Assembly: GCA_002900995.3 (NCBI GenBank)
Contig: CM035313.1
Coordinates: 3,162,001-3,226,000, forward strand
Length of the DNA stretch: 64,000 bases
Direction: 5' to 3'
Source of the DNA: Ganoderma boninense
Taxonomy: Eukaryota; Basidiomycota; Agaricomycetes; Polyporales; Polyporaceae
Below the pieces are notes generated by a model, which made no database searches, was not told the origin of the DNA, and saw nothing but the letters and a program-made list of their open reading frames with translations. A program made the position numbers and the translations under genes. This document shows, piece after piece, positions 1 through 13,237 of this stretch; within the stretch, counting starts at the first letter, position 1; every line of letters begins with the position of its first letter.

Positions 1-294
1 AAGCTTTACGTCAACGATTCCGTTCATGTTCGCTCGAGCGAGGCCGCTGATCTCTCGATGCACGTCTGCACGTTCGAAATAGACTTTACGTGCAATATCG
101 TATCTTTAGACGACGCGTGGTGGGGTGAGCGGGTGCGGGATTTGACTATGGCGTTCGAAGTAGGAATTCGAGATAGCGCGGTTTCGTGGTACGGGGCACC
201 TCGTGTCGCGGGTGCGGATGTCCTAGGCCTTCTGGGTGCATCGATGACGAGCGGGCGGGGTCTCTGTCGTAAAGGAATGGGTTCGGAACGATAG
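1..294 (+). CDS. Open frame entering from the left window edge, unidentified
   Basis: A reading frame is open from base 1 to a stop at 294, with an internal Met codon at 58. The roughly 97-residue product has no motif I recognise and no clear splice acceptor. It could be the last exon of a gene starting outside the window, or a chance frame. The downstream 300-500 interval holds no other feature. Confidence 0.15.
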   Translation, partial: KLYVNDSVHVRSSEAADLSMHVCTFEIDFTCNIVSLDDAWWGERVRDLTMAFEVGIRDSAVSWYGAPRVAGADVLGLLGASMTSGRGLCRKGMGSER

Positions 295-505
295 CATGGG
301 AGTATGTGCGCAATTTAGGGACAGTCGATTATACAACACCTAATGCTACATATACAGAGACGAGTCTAGGACTAGTCTAAAGACGATACGCTAATTTACA
401 ATACGAAGCTCAGGACAACTGGGAGCAGCTCTGCGTACTGCAAGCACCGGGAAAGGGGAGAGACAGAGATAATGGCGTAAGGACCAATCGACTCACGGCC
501 AGCAG

Positions 506-2690
506 TTACAGGTGGGATCTCACCAGGTGGGCATCCTGGCCCGCGCGCCCGCGCGACTCGTCCAGCGCGTCGAACCGCGCGTTCCCCCGGAACACCTTGA
601 GCGCGTCGACGAACGCGTCCCAGCGCTCGTCGGACACGATCGGCGCGGTCACGTACGCGAACACGTCCATCTCCTTGACGAGCTCGCCGAGGAGCGGCAG
701 CACCGCGTCCATCGCGCGCGTCTCCAGCTCCTGCTGCGCGCGCCGCCCGAGCCCCGCGTGCTCTGCATACCACGCGGGGTCGAGCCGGACGACGTTCGCG
801 ACGTAGAGGTCGACCAGGCACGGGCGCACGCCCTGCGCGACCGCAGCGTCGTACGCCATGCGGTGCCCGATCGCCTCCATGACGGGCTGGCAGTGCGGGA
901 GGACGAGGCGGTTCACCTCGGCGCTGCGGTGGTGCGGGACGTCCTTGACGATGTCGCGGAGCTCCGCGAGGAGCCCGGCCTCGTGCCGCGCGAGCAGCGA
1001 GGTGCGGTCTGCGGGCGCGGGCATCTCGTACCTCCCCAGGATGAGCTCGTTCACGAGTCCTGTCGTGCGGTGGAGAAGGAAGGGCAGAAGTGGGGGGTCA
1101 GAGGTGGCTCAATCTGATGAGGAGGTTCTGGGGGGACGCGACTCACTGACTGCAAGGCCGAGAACGTCGCCCTCCGCGATGGCGATTCCACGCATCTCGT
1201 TCTGCAACGGAGCGCGCTCAGACATGCGCCCACAGCGCTCGCACGCGCGCAGATAGAAGGGGCAAAACTTACGTGTAGGCACGACATCTGGTTATGCACA
1301 AACAGGCCCTGCGCGCCGCACCGCTCCGAGACCCCGATCGCGCCTTGTTGCGAGTGCTGGACCATCACGCCCTTGAAGATGGCAGCGATGCCGTGTCGCA
1401 CTCGGCTGTCCAGGCTCTGGTCGCAGAAGCGCGCGATGCACCAGCGCTGGAGCGCCTGCATGACGTACGCGTTCGCCGTGACCGCCAGGATGGGTGTCTG
1501 CTGCGTGCGGAAGGAGAGGATCGGCGTGCGGCGCGCGGGGTCGGACGCGGGGCCGACGAGGCGGCGGAGGGAGTACATGGTCCCGATGGTGGCGTAGCAC
1601 TGCATGAAGGGCAGCGCGAGACAGCCAAGCGCGATGGTGCCGACCGTGATTCGCCAGATGATGTCCATGAGGTTCGCGTGGAAGTTCGCGGGCTTCTCGA
1701 GCGACCCCAGGAGCGCCGAGCGCGGGAGGCGGACGTTCGTGAACGTCGTCAGGGAGTGCGTGAGCGGGTTCGGGCCCCCGCGGTATGGCAGAAGCCTGTA
1801 TGAACGCGGTAGGTTGGAATGGGGGAAGACATGCTGTGAGGAACGGGTTTGAATGGGCCTGAAATGCGGTTACGTACCTGGATTGAATGCCGGCGCACAT
1901 CTGCTTGCCGTCATTGAGGGGGACGATGAATGGTCGGTGTCCGCAGTCTTCCCCGTTGACGATCAGACGAGCGAAGACGACGGCGACGCATGGCAGCCCG
2001 GCGGGAACCGTGGGGGGCATGAATCTATTCAATTTTCGGGGTCAAGATGTGTGAGAGGTGGGATGGGCTCGAGCCTGCTCACTTGGCAGCTCCTGGCGTC
2101 GGGGAGTGCAGAAGGAATTCTCCGGACGGAAGCATGGTAGCCGTGGTTTCAATATTTCCAATATCCAGACCATGCCCAAGTTCCGTCATCATGTACTGAC
2201 CGCTGGAAAGATGATAAGGCGGGACACGTGAGAAGAGTGTGTCCCTCGTAACGGGAGAAGCACGCACTGCTTCCGGTATTGGAGCAAGTCCTCGACCAGG
2301 GGAACGAGCTCTGGTCGCCGGCCAGCGTACCGGGCGATCGTCCCCGCGCACAGGTTATACTGGATGGTGAGGAGCGTAATCGCACCACCGTCCAACAGTA
2401 CAGCAGGGTCATTATGCATCTGCCAGAACTTCGGGGTCAACGAAAGGAGGTCGTCGATTGACATGTCTATCACCGGCAGCGATGTCCGGACGTCGATCCT
2501 CCCAGTAAGCAATGGCTAAACCTCGATCGTTAAAAGTTAAGATTGACTCACCGTAAGAGAGGCCGATAGCCTTCGCCTTCTCGTAAGAGAGGTGTGCCCG
2601 ATCGTTGTGGTCCATGTAATGGATAGGTTTGCCGAAAGTATCGGAGTGCGGAAGGTGCAGCGTCCGCCTGGGGTAGCCCTCTGAAGACAT
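506..2690 (-). CDS. Acyl-CoA oxidase-like protein, peroxisomal (acyl-CoA dehydrogenase/oxidase fold)
   Basis: Seven exons read on the minus strand: 2690-2552, 2466-2268, 2202-2083, 2024-1878, 1795-1273, 1201-1147 and 1059-506. They sum to 1737 nt with every phase matching, giving 578 residues, and no frameshift is needed. Family landmarks in order are KFWQMHNDP, TIQYNLCAGT, TELGHGLDIGNIETTA, the FARLIVNGED strand, HGIAAIFKGVMVQHSQQ and EGDVLGLAVS. Enzymes of this flavoprotein family oxidise acyl-CoA to trans-2-enoyl-CoA and pass electrons to O2, making H2O2 in peroxisomal beta-oxidation. The C-terminal tripeptide is SHL, which fits the PTS1 consensus, so peroxisomal import is likely. The ATG at 2690 was chosen because it is the first Met in frame; a GTG lies just upstream. 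A splice acceptor-like TCAG directly before this ATG means a short upstream coding exon is possible. Substrate chain length cannot be inferred. Confidence 0.9.
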
Positions 2691-2699
2691 GCTGACCAC

Positions 2700-5600
2700 A
2701 AAATGTTACAGGGAAATTGAGAAAAGGGAGGAGGGGGGCGATGCAGTGGTCAGGGAACGAGATGAGGGGCTTCGTCTTGGCCCGCCGGAGTGGCGAACCG
2801 GTCGTACTTAAGGCTGAGGAGAATGTGGGCGCACCAGAGTGGGATGGGAGATCGCACTCCCTGAAGCTGTCACGGACGTGAGCCACTATGCCCTAAATGC
2901 CGACTATGAGCCAACATCATATGCACGCCCTGCCTCTGTCTGTTCTCGCGGGCGCACCCGCAGCGTTTCCAGACGCGATTGAATGCCATGTCCTGCCGAC
3001 TTCTTCATCACGTCTTTTCCGCCGTCCGCTCGAGATCTCGATTGCCGACCTTTTCGGTCGGTCTTTCCCGATTAGCGGGTCAATCCTGACCTTAATGAAA
3101 GGACACCGGCGACCCTGACGTCCATCCGCCCTATAGTGGAGGAGCGTTGAACGTGTGAGCAGCGGGCCTGCTTTCCGATGAGATAGTGTAGCCTAGTGGA
3201 GGACGGACGAACCTATACGAACGTCGAATCCCACCACGGGCCCGATGTCTGGAGCGACCGGGAAGGATTTACTGATAAATGCCTAGAAAAGCAAGAAATA
3301 CCCTTGCTTCTCCCACCAGGTTACGTACGATTCGCTTGTGCTGCGATTTGAACATGTCGCGAATGGGTATTCCTTTGTGCGTGATGCACCACTCGTTGCT
3401 TGCGCTGGTTTACCTTCGTGTGCGTTGCTCCGATCAGACGGTTCTAATGGGCTGTCAGACAGTACAGGCATTCTGGGGACTTGAAGGATGAAAGGTCGCC
3501 CTCGCAATCACCGAGCCATCTGAATGTGAATGCTGACATGACCGGTGCGGAACCCGTGGCGTTTTTCATCAGCGCGAAGTTTTGGTAGAAATTACCCCGA
3601 CGGCAGGAAAGATAACGGCGGCGGCCTTCTCCCGCGCTGCTTTGCTCGGTCGGTGCCTGGACGATGTCGACATGTTGATTTCGAGAACGCTTCTTAGATG
3701 ACCCCGAACGCAGCGCATACGGAAGGGGCGACCACTCCTTGCACGGCTTGAACCTCGTTCGGTAAAATTATCGCTGCGTATGGAACTTGCGAGCATGCAT
3801 GTCTAGAAGTCAGCTTCTCGCGAGAACCCAGGGTAGCCCGAGGAGGACTCTATCCCCCATATCGCTTAGATTGCGGAATGCGCAGGGACGGATACCATGC
3901 TGGACCAGGTTGAGGGTGAGCAAGCAGGTCTAGCGCAATATGCCGCTTGAAGGATTACGAACTTGATACGTCAGTCCGGGCCCACTTGGTCAAGGCTGTT
4001 GCTTAGTGCGCTGCGCGCGTAGTGGATGAGATACGGGCATGTTCTAGCATGCCAACAGGCACGGACATGGGAGGAGGGATGGTTTCTGGAAGGCTGACCT
4101 TGCTTGACTAGTCATCCACGCCCCATGCCGCGTGCTGCGTGGCCCGCCATGCCCTCCTTCGGACTCCCCGATGCACTCGAGTCTCGCCCTCTCAAGCAGC
4201 CGTCAACCAATAGTTGGCTCCAGGGGCGGTATTACAGCAGGCACCCGTCCTGAAGTTGCTCTGGCAGCGGTAGAGAAGTTTCCGTGTCGCACGAGCGAGA
4301 GCCGAAGACTCGGCCTGCCTGCCAGCGCACGGCGGGGCGCGTCGAGGTCCGGAGCCGACTTCTGGAGCTGAATCAGTCGGGTCGCCCGAGAGGGCTTGGT
4401 GAGGTAGAACCCGTCTGCGAACCTGATGGTTCACGCACACCCACAAATGCTCGCGCGCCGGATGCAGCGGTGGAGCACTGGACGCAGACGACGGACGCCA
4501 GGAGTCTCAGATGCTGGCGCCGTGGTGGCGCCGGATCGGCATCCATCGATCAATCGTTCCGGCATAAAGTAAACATCCCCGGTCCGGAACCATCGGGACT
4601 CCGGGGAACCAGACTAGAATAGCCGTTTACAACCGTGCAGTTGAGGCTCGCGGGTACGGTGGGCATGCGCCTACCGTTCGCCGACGTTTTGCGAGGCCAG
4701 ATATCGGTCTGGGGACCTTGGATATTCCAACCTCATGGTCCAGGGGATTAATTGACCGCCCCCACGTGAGCACCAAGTAAGTATCCGTAGGACTGGGTGA
4801 TCTTACCGTACGCAATCACCAGGGGGAACTAGTCCCGAAAGGATGTCGCATTACTGAACAATACATTAGCCAAGACATGTCTGACTGAGTCTGGACTCTT
4901 GTCGTCACTCACAATATTCATATTAATATCTTTGTACTCCTCAAACCGCAGACGTGCGTCGCCAGTTACGCACACCTAAGTAGAGAAGTGTCGATCAGTT
5001 CTAGCAAATGCCTGCCAGACTCGCAGCCTCTTGCAGCCTCGCAGCCCGTCGTCACTTACGACGCATGATTGCAAATGCGGCCAGGCCGCACTACAGTGCA
5101 CTGCAAGAATACGAAATGCTCGCAACTTCTCGCGGGTAAGTAACTGCAACCGTTATCGTCGTCCGCCCATGTGATCCTCCATGTCAAGCACAGAGCACAG
5201 CTTCGAGGTGTTCAGGAGCCTTCAAGGGAGCTCAAGGGACATCGTCGGATCAACGGAGTCCACTTGCAGAAAGTTCGGGGCCCAGTAGCACGCGCGTTAA
5301 TTTGACAACGCACCCGCCAACTTTACAAACTCACGGTGTTCTCGACCTGCATAATCGGGCCAAAGGATTCAGAGGGACGCTCCTGGCGGAAATCTGAGAG
5401 GCGGACGACGGCGACGATGCGCTGGCTGCGGCTCCCGGACACGGAAGGCGTAATCAGCGTGAGGGACGGCGGGGATGTCGGGATGCGAACACGCAGACAT
5501 ACTTACTCACTCGGACGCGAGTAACTGGACCCATGCCCTCAGGTTCCCGGTCTTCTATGTATTCCATCGCAGGTCGGCAATCGTGGGAGAGATGTGCGCC

Positions 5601-8600
5601 CTCGGGGGCTTTGGACGGTAGCGACGGCTGCGCCTCTGCCCCGACGCCCGATTCCATTCATTGTCAACATTGTCAGGCGAGGGGCGCCGTGCTATCAGGA
5701 TCAGGATCAGGAGCGGCCGGCTGCGAGTGATGGCGGGATGAGCGATACGCGCTCTGAATCCCGCGAGCCTGGAGAAGAGCGGGGACCGCGAACTTGCCAA
5801 GGCCCAGCCGAATGGCCCGCACAATACAGCGAGGAAGTTCGAACATACCGAGCGACCGCACCGCACCGTACGGCCGCCGCAGTCTGCGCTGGCGGGGGTG
5901 CCAGAGCCGGGATCCTAGATCAGGTCCTTCCGACATCCGGCATTCACCTGGGCAGCCGGAATGGGTGGGTCGATCACGAGGGGAGTAAGTATCCCATGTC
6001 GCGTCCGTGAGTCGAGGAGATCCGTTCTACGATGGGCACGTACCGGCAGATTGTCAGGACAGGGTCGCTTCGCGGTGAAGCTGAACGCGAAGTGCCAGCG
6101 GCTGAGGCAAAGTCGTCATCCAAGGTTTTTTGAGACGCAGCGACTGCTTCCCATGTAGCGATATTCTCTAAACTTCCTATAGTCCGCGATGGCCTATTGC
6201 GTCCGAATAGAAAGATGTCAGACGAACCTTCGCTGAATGCCATTCGTGCCAGAAGCGCGGACACTGACCTTCGCCGGTCGACGAAAGCGATGCATGGAAA
6301 GGAAGCGCACAAGAGCGGTAGAGTCGGGCACAGTTCTATCGCCAGCGACGATGAGGATTCTTCAAAGTCAACGTCAGACTTGCTTCTGTCACGCGTATCG
6401 AGGGATCGACCTCGAAGATCTGTCGACGACTTTCGAACACGTTAGTGGGATCGCCTGTCAAGTAGCACGCACAAATATTGATACATGCACCTCCTCCTCG
6501 CATTTAAACTCAGGGCTAAGGGTTGCCTCCAACGAAGCCTGTCTGGCATGTTCGATGGTTAGCATCCACATCGAGCTCAAGGGAATGAGTTGGAGGACGT
6601 CCTGTATGCTGGATCTACCGGGGTCGATGCCGCTGCAAGTTAGTGATGTCTACATACGGTTCTGGCGCGGTTCCGACGAGCATGCGCGCCACTGCGAACC
6701 TGACGACAACAGACCCCGAACGGCCGCCTCTTCGGCGGATACGCACGACCGCCCGCCTGGAAGACGAAAGAACTCACCGGGGAGTGGTGATCATGATACT
6801 AAGCAGCATGCGCTAGCATCCTGAGCACTAGTCCATCTGCATCACTGGGAAGGAGGCGGACACGAATGCCAGGCGAGTGTTCTATCCTCGGGGCGGCCAT
6901 GCCATATACCGCTTGACGACCGCTTGAGGCCAGGCCGGGCGCTCGTGTCGAAGTGTAGGAAAGGGCCTGCGTGCGAGAACAGTGAGAGCGCGTCGGAACT
7001 CCGGAGTTATGCTGCGTTGCGGCGGAGAGACGTAATAATAGTATGGCCGCAACGGGGCAGCTGGGTGCGAGAACCGGGTACTACTACTGCTGCAAGGCGC
7101 CATCATGCCCTGGAAGAGGTACGCAGATATAAACATACTCACGAGACGACAGCGACTCATGCGGTGGCCGCCGTATGCGGATCGTGAAGGAGGGGTCGAT
7201 ACAGTAGGTAGCACGCCAGCGTCGAGAGCCGTGGGCGTTGGTCGCATATAAGCGTCGGCAGGACCAATAGCAAGTGTCGCGGGTGCAAGTGTGGCGGATG
7301 TTCTCCTCGGAGGCGGTGGAGCTGACTGTAGGCTAGACTCTTGCTCGCCCCCGGTCCAGAACACCGAGTACTGAGCGGTGATGTCCAATCCCAAGGAGTG
7401 CAACGCCGAGGAGCGGGATGGGTTGACGTTTCCGTAAAACCCGTCGGCCCGCTCGGCACAAGTGTGGGCCTTTCGAAAGTGGGAACTTGAAGATCCATGC
7501 GGTCGAGCACGCATCCTGTTGATGCATACGAACGAGGTCCAGCCAGAGAAAATAATTGGGTTGCTGCATGAGCTGGATCTTGCAACCGTCTCAGTGAAGC
7601 GTATTGGCCGGTTGAAGCTTCAAATCGAGCGACTTTGGAAACCCAGGCCTCACAGTTCAAGGCTGCGTCGAAGCACCATTAGAGGGCGTGGATATAGAGG
7701 AGCATGAATATTAGCAGGAGCAGGTGGTGGAAGAAAGCGAAGTTGAAGTTGGGACTGAGGCAGACAAGGACTGGTTCAAATTCCAGCGTCTCTCGAACCG
7801 ATCGCGAGTCGAACCGGTTCGCAACGGGCGCCTGGGATGACGGTTGCGGAGGAGGCGGCAGGACGAACTTGCTGGAGTACTCTACCACGACATACAACTA
7901 GTGCTGCCGACTGCCAGGAATATGCCGCATGGACTCGACCGCAGTGACCGCAGTGACCGCATCCCACACATACAACAGACAAAGGGCACGAGACATTCGA
8001 GACTGCGCCTCGTGCGTAAACTCAGCACTCCCTCTCCCAGCGTCATATGCATGTCAGAACTCCTCGACGTCGATCAGGTATGTGTTCGGCCCTCTTCCCC
8101 GTTAATTTGGGTGCCATTGACGTCCAGAACACACTAGCCCTGGTCTGTCTTGTGCCCATAAGAGTCATGCGAGAAGGAAGGTGGGAATAGTCGCCGTCTC
8201 CCGCAACGTGCCTCCCGAAAGGTCGCAAAGTCCGAGGAACTCACCGGCCCGTTGCCGAACATATGTCACGGCATCAACGCAGACACGTCTGGCTCGATAC
8301 CAGACGCAATCCAGAGTGCTATGTTCGGCCCTTCAAAAGGGCGCATTACGTACAAGGCACACTGCCGCACGTACCAGACGATCCTCTTCCAAAGCCGAGG
8401 GAGGCCCAAATAATAAACTAGGACCCGTTACGAATGTCGCGCGTAAGTCACCGTTAAAACGACAGCCAGGCGGCGCATTCAAAGCCCATCCGTATTTTGG
8501 TAGGCGAAGTATAAGCGCCAGCGGGGGATTTTTTCGGCGCGTTCATTAACTCTTCCTTGTTCTCTCGTCCCGGACTGCGAAGCTTTGTGACGTAATATGT

Positions 8601-10680
8601 CAGGCATTCCCCTTATGATCGGTGAGAACGATTTCTCTACTGACAATGTCAGCGTCACGATGACGCCGCATGTGGTACGGTCGCGAGAATTCTCGGTGCT
8701 CTGCAAGCAGTCTCGGCCTCAACAATCACCGAGGATTTCGTGGTCACCGATGTGGCCGTGGACGATGGAGAATTATGGCCCGTATGTCTCGTTCCCAACC
8801 AATAGTACCAACCGCTAACCAGTCGCTAGGGGTCGTATGGCTTCCTTCGGGGTAACAAGAATCTCAGGCACGTTATCCAGGGCGAGCCTCCCTCTATCGG
8901 CACCAAAATGCGGTCCCTGGGGGAATAGAGTTGGTAGAGAATAAGGCAAGTTTACTACTCCGCTGTAACAGCGGCTCGCAGTCGAACATGAACGGATCGT
9001 TCTGTTTCACACCATACTTCTCCGATGTCCCAGGTTTTCACAGCCTCTCGATCATTTCCTCGCACGCGAGCCTCACTTTGCAACGCGTCCCACCTGCAAG
9101 AAATGTCCTTCCGCGAAGCGTACGGCAACGTCTCCGGATGGCTCTCGAAGGTTAATCTTGCCGACGGGCACTAAGCTGCGAGGCGCCTGTGAAGATGAAG
9201 GCGAACACGTCCGCATCTGCGTGGTGCGGACCCAATTGCTTTGCTGAAGCTGTACCTCCGACTCATTCTGTTTTTCAGGGCGAGGAGTCCCGGCGACGTA
9301 GGCAGGTACCTTCGGCATTACTTCCAAGGAAAAGATGTACTGGGACCGTCGTGTCCAGCGGCTAATTACCAGGACCGTGGGCGTTCAACACGGCTTCTTG
9401 ATGACCTCTCATTCACTCGACCTCAGACACTTTTGGCCCACGTTTATTGATGCCTCTATCCCGGCGGTAATTTCAGCGACAAAAGTCTCCGTGAAGGCGC
9501 CGAGAAACCTATTTCCCTGTCTCGCCAGGGCCTCGCTACATGCTCCTCGGTCCAAAAACGCTTCTTGACAGCGTTTGCACTGATGAACGGAGCTCCCAGC
9601 GGCGTCCTTCAAATCAGCTCATTTTATGCCCTGCCTCGATTGGATCGCTCGCGGAGGCAAACCTTCTCAAGGGGCGAGATCGCGATCGAGAGTGCGAACG
9701 GCACTACGCGTCTACCATGCATTCCCGTAAGCGCGGGGCAAGTGACGACGTGCCGAGGCTTTTCTCCCTCGTTCTGGACGGCGGTGGCCAACTCGTCCCC
9801 TCTGGTGCATTCAGTCGCATGCCGACCAATGCCCGCGACGGCCCTGAGGCAGCTGACACCTGTCCAAGCTAAAGATCCCGCCCATTGGTACTGAAGCCTA
9901 TGGAGATGCCTTACAAGGCGAAAATCTCTACCAACGGTTATCATATCCATCATCGCTGGCTGGAAGCCGGCGGGTACTCCAAACTGTACGCGCCTCGGCC
10001 GTGAAAGTTGAGCGTCGCTTACTGTTCGCCGAGAGCTGGAGCGCACACCTGACCATTTTTCGTGCACAGAGCGGAACCCTCCTCGTTGCGCGGCGCGGAC
10101 CCGTCGCCAAAGCCCTGGCACAAATGGCAAAATTGGAGAGCCGTGTCGTTATCTGATACAAGGACCTGCGGACATCCTCCACCACGCCTACAAGGAGCAA
10201 CGCAGGCCGTCGGGGCCTGTCCCATCGCCGGGCTCCGAGCCAGGCGTGCCTAGAGCCAATCCCAATTCTCCCCTTCTCCCCCCCTCTCCCCTGCGCCCTC
10301 ACAGCCGTGGCGGGAATCTTCTGGCTGGCTATTTGCCCATTTCCACACGACCCGCGCGCGGCCAGGGCAACGCATGATCGAAGCGGACGGAGGCAGGTGA
10401 CAAACTTTCTTCCTGTTCATTCTCGTCGCTGGACCGTCGCGGCATGGTTCTCATAGGCGCGACGGACGGGAAAACGGGAACGGGGCGTGCGGTTTGCCGA
10501 CCGCGGTGCAGTGCCCAGGTTTTCGCGAGCCGTGGCCGTAACGGGACACACTCTCATCGCTTCGCACTCGCCTCGCCCGTGGCCACGATGTCGGTGCAGC
10601 ACTCCCCTTCGCTTCTTATGGGCATGGATCTGTGGGCGTGATGGCGATGCGAGATGAATATGAACGCGCACGCGCGCGCG
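2700..10680. other. Long interval without a recognisable intact gene
   Basis: About 8 kb between the oxidase gene and the small gene at 10790. Open frames here are short, overlap on both strands and lack exon chains with matching phases. Base composition is mixed and I saw no long direct or inverted repeat by eye. The part next to 2690 should hold the oxidase promoter. One stretch near 7.1-7.9 kb weakly resembles a membrane-protein remnant and is listed separately. The interval may hold decayed genes or old transposons that only a translated search would reveal. Confidence 0.5.
7157..7897 (-). pseudogene. Possible remnant of a fungal multi-pass membrane protein
   Basis: Minus-strand frames contain a segment reading KVARFEASTGQYASL, followed about 30 residues later by YASTGCVLDRMD. 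This spacing recalls the conserved R-x-T-x-x-T-G / Y-x-N-x-x-L-x-x-L-N region of the fungal DUF6534-type seven-helix proteins. Upstream, a hydrophobic run (FFHHLLLLIFMLLYI) could be a membrane helix. The frames do not join cleanly, and interruptions are frequent. The likeness is weak and could be chance. Confidence 0.15.
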
Positions 10681-10693
10681 CATGGGCCGCTTC

Positions 10694-10698
10694 TATAA
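10694..10698 (+). promoter_or_regulatory. TATA-like box
   Basis: TATAA lies about 95 nt upstream of the ATG at 10790, within a GC-rich promoter. Position and orientation suit the small gene that follows. Confidence 0.35.
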
Positions 10699-10789
10699 GG
10701 CTCGCGTTCTTGCGTTTTCCTGGATCTCACTGGTCGCATCTCCTCCCTCGCTCCTTCAACTCCGCTCTCCGCCACACACACTGCCAAGA

Positions 10790-11309
10790 ATGGCGCAAAT
10801 GATCACCTTCCGCCTGAACACCAAGCCGACGTACAGCGAGCGCATGACGGACGCTCGCAGCGAGCTGCGCAAGATCATCAAAGATCAGCTATGCAAGTCC
10901 CCGCCCCTTCCTCCCTCCTCCCTCCCTCCCTCCCGCTCCTTGCCTCGAGCTCGCTGCTCCCGACGCGTCCGATGTCGGTTCCATGCTGACGCTCCCCGTC
11001 TTTTGTGCAGGCGCGGTCACGAACGACCGGAACGCGACGATGGCGTGGAGCCGCAAGTCATATATGAAGAACATCGTGACGCGCTACCGCATTCGCATCG
11101 AAGGCTGGCCGCTCGCTGAGGTCCCGTTTAGGAACCTCAGCGACGTCTCCAACCTGCCGAAGTTGGAGCTGCTCCTCCGCGGCTGGAAGGAGGGCACGAT
11201 CCGCTTCTGCAGGATCAACGACGCCCAGTACCAACAGATGCTCTCGGACCCCACCCCATGGATCGGGGCCCCGAGCGCGGAGGGCGAGGGTGAGGGCGAT
11301 GCAGATTAG
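10790..11309 (+). CDS. Small conserved fungal protein of unknown function
   Basis: Two exons, 10790-10892 and 11011-11309, give 133 residues. The frame joins only if the intron starts with GC (AT|GCAAGT) and ends TGCAG, so this is a GC-AG intron. The GT in AAGTCC two bases further on would leave the wrong phase. The product has a basic, aromatic central part with a GWP turn, PFRNLSD, and LLRGWKEGTIRF, ending in an acidic EGEGEGDAD tail. I recall this GWP...PF.N.S...LL..W..G pattern from many uncharacterised Agaricomycete proteins, but I cannot name a function. No signal peptide or membrane helix is seen. The downstream 11310-11900 stretch is pyrimidine-rich and probably contains the 3' UTR. 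Confidence 0.7.
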
Positions 11310-13237
11310 CGGACGCTCGTACGCCTCTTTTCGCGTTTGTGCGTGCATGTGTGCTGGGATCTGAGCCCCGCCACCTTTGTCCCTGTTCCCAGGCGCTAGG
11401 GCTCTCCCGCGTGAGTTTGCGCTTTCCAGAAGACTCCGCGCGCTCTACGTCCTCGACTAGCCCCCGTTGACTGTGGCCCCGCTGCGTTTGCAGTTCTCCT
11501 TTCCTTCGGCAGAGCTTCCCAGCACCAAGTCCTTCTCTTCCCTCTCGTGCTCCCGGCATTCGAATTGGAGTAGCTTTCGGTTGCTGTCTGTATCGCGCTT
11601 CCATCCCTTGTCTGATCCGTGCTTTCGCATCCCTACTACATTCGCTAACTTAGTCTCTCCTCCTCCACGCTGTATTTGTACACTGGACTGTAATTGCACC
11701 GTGCCCGTATCTATCCTCGACCTTACCCCACGATCGCACACGGTGCGCTTCTCGAGCGTCCAGATCTTACGCAGCATCTTCGCCCTCCACGCGATGACCT
11801 GGTGGAATCAGCACGAACCAGCGACGCCGTCCCGACGATCTCGGCCGCAAGATTTGCGCCAGGCGGACGGTCAACGTTCCTTATGTAACGTACGAGCTTT
11901 CCATGAGACTGAATGGCTGGTAAGTTCAGTTCTCAGCCCTCCCGTTCTATCCACAGCATGACATACGCAATACAGTGCCCAATGCCGGTGGTTCGTGTGC
12001 TGTTAACTGGACACATGAGACCTCCAACGTCGCCCGGCCCGGCACGAGCGGGTCCCCCACGACAGCATATGCGACAATACTAATCGGCAGTGAGTCACCC
12101 GACAGCAAGAACAGACGCAATTTGGATCCGGAATTTGATATGCGCACACGAACTGCAGGGTACGACCAGCCTGGAAGAGCGGCCTTCTTGCACTGATCCA
12201 CTTGCCATCCGCCGCAGGCACTGCCAACACACAACGCACGACACGCACGACCCACGGCCGGGGCTCGACGGTAACGTCAACACCCGTCGGCCCCGCACAG
12301 CGTCCACCGAGTACACCAGGCCCTTCACCAGCGAATTTGTAATGTGCGTGCCATCATCATGCCAGCGGCGTGGCCGACGTCCTGCACGCGCAGCTCTCGA
12401 CATCGTCCAATCCACACTCGTCTGATAATTGTCCGACGTCATTCAGGAATAGGCGAACTCGAACGGGCTAAAGCATTCGCCATCCTTCCTGGGAAACGGC
12501 CCCCGTTCCAAGGCCATGCTCGACAGCGCGCCAGCTCCACGGTGCGAAGTTCCACGCAGGCTGGCCATGGCACGCGAAACAGACCCGTCTCAAATGAAGC
12601 CCGCTGGCCGTCATTTTGCCCATCGCCAGAATCGTACCATGGGGCACTCCACGCAGCCCGACCAGGAACATTAGCTAGGAACCAGCCGACCTATCCACCT
12701 CTCATCGCCCTTCTCGCCGCATTCGTGGCTCAGATACTCAGGACTTGAAGCTTGAAGAGGCTCGCGCGTTGTCTCCGACTCTCCGATGCGCAGTATATGC
12801 GTTCCGCCATCGTGGCGCGTTCTTCGCACATAATGCTCAGGGCGACAACGACTCCGCGGCAACGTCTGGGAGACGATCTCCCCAACGCTGCCGCCCCAAA
12901 ACCTTCGGCAATACGCAGCGGACATACGGTGGCCCGTCTGCCTCTGGCTCGAGCGTTGTGCTCCCGAACAACGATCCACAGGCCACACAGAAGATCTCCC
13001 CCGCAGGCCCCAGACCCTGCAACGCCGCCCTTGAATACAAATCGCGTCCTGAGACCAGCCTGGGCGCAGCTCGGAGCGATCCATTGACACAGACATGTCG
13101 TACTGCATTTCACAGATCCTAGCACACGGGGTCGAGAGCGCAAATCACAACATAGAGACCCTTCTTCGACGACCTCCGACTCGGCCACGAGGAAGGGTAA
13201 AGGCCACGTCGCCGCACGTATCGGCGCCCAGGCACCT
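11310..13237. other. Intergenic stretch, no gene recognised
   Basis: About 1.9 kb. The first part probably holds the 3' UTR of the 10790 gene. Open frames of up to 188 codons on both strands overlap each other and have no family motif or exon structure. I see no repeat. Confidence 0.4.

Noticed and set aside
512..1117. 201-codon plus-strand open frame
   Set aside because: Lies antisense to the last exon of the acyl-CoA oxidase, whose motifs are clear.
6650..6760. P450-like haem-binding motif on the minus strand (RRPFGVCCRQVRSG)
   Set aside because: Spacing does not fit FxxGxRxCxG, the Cys position is wrong, and no other P450 landmark is found upstream.
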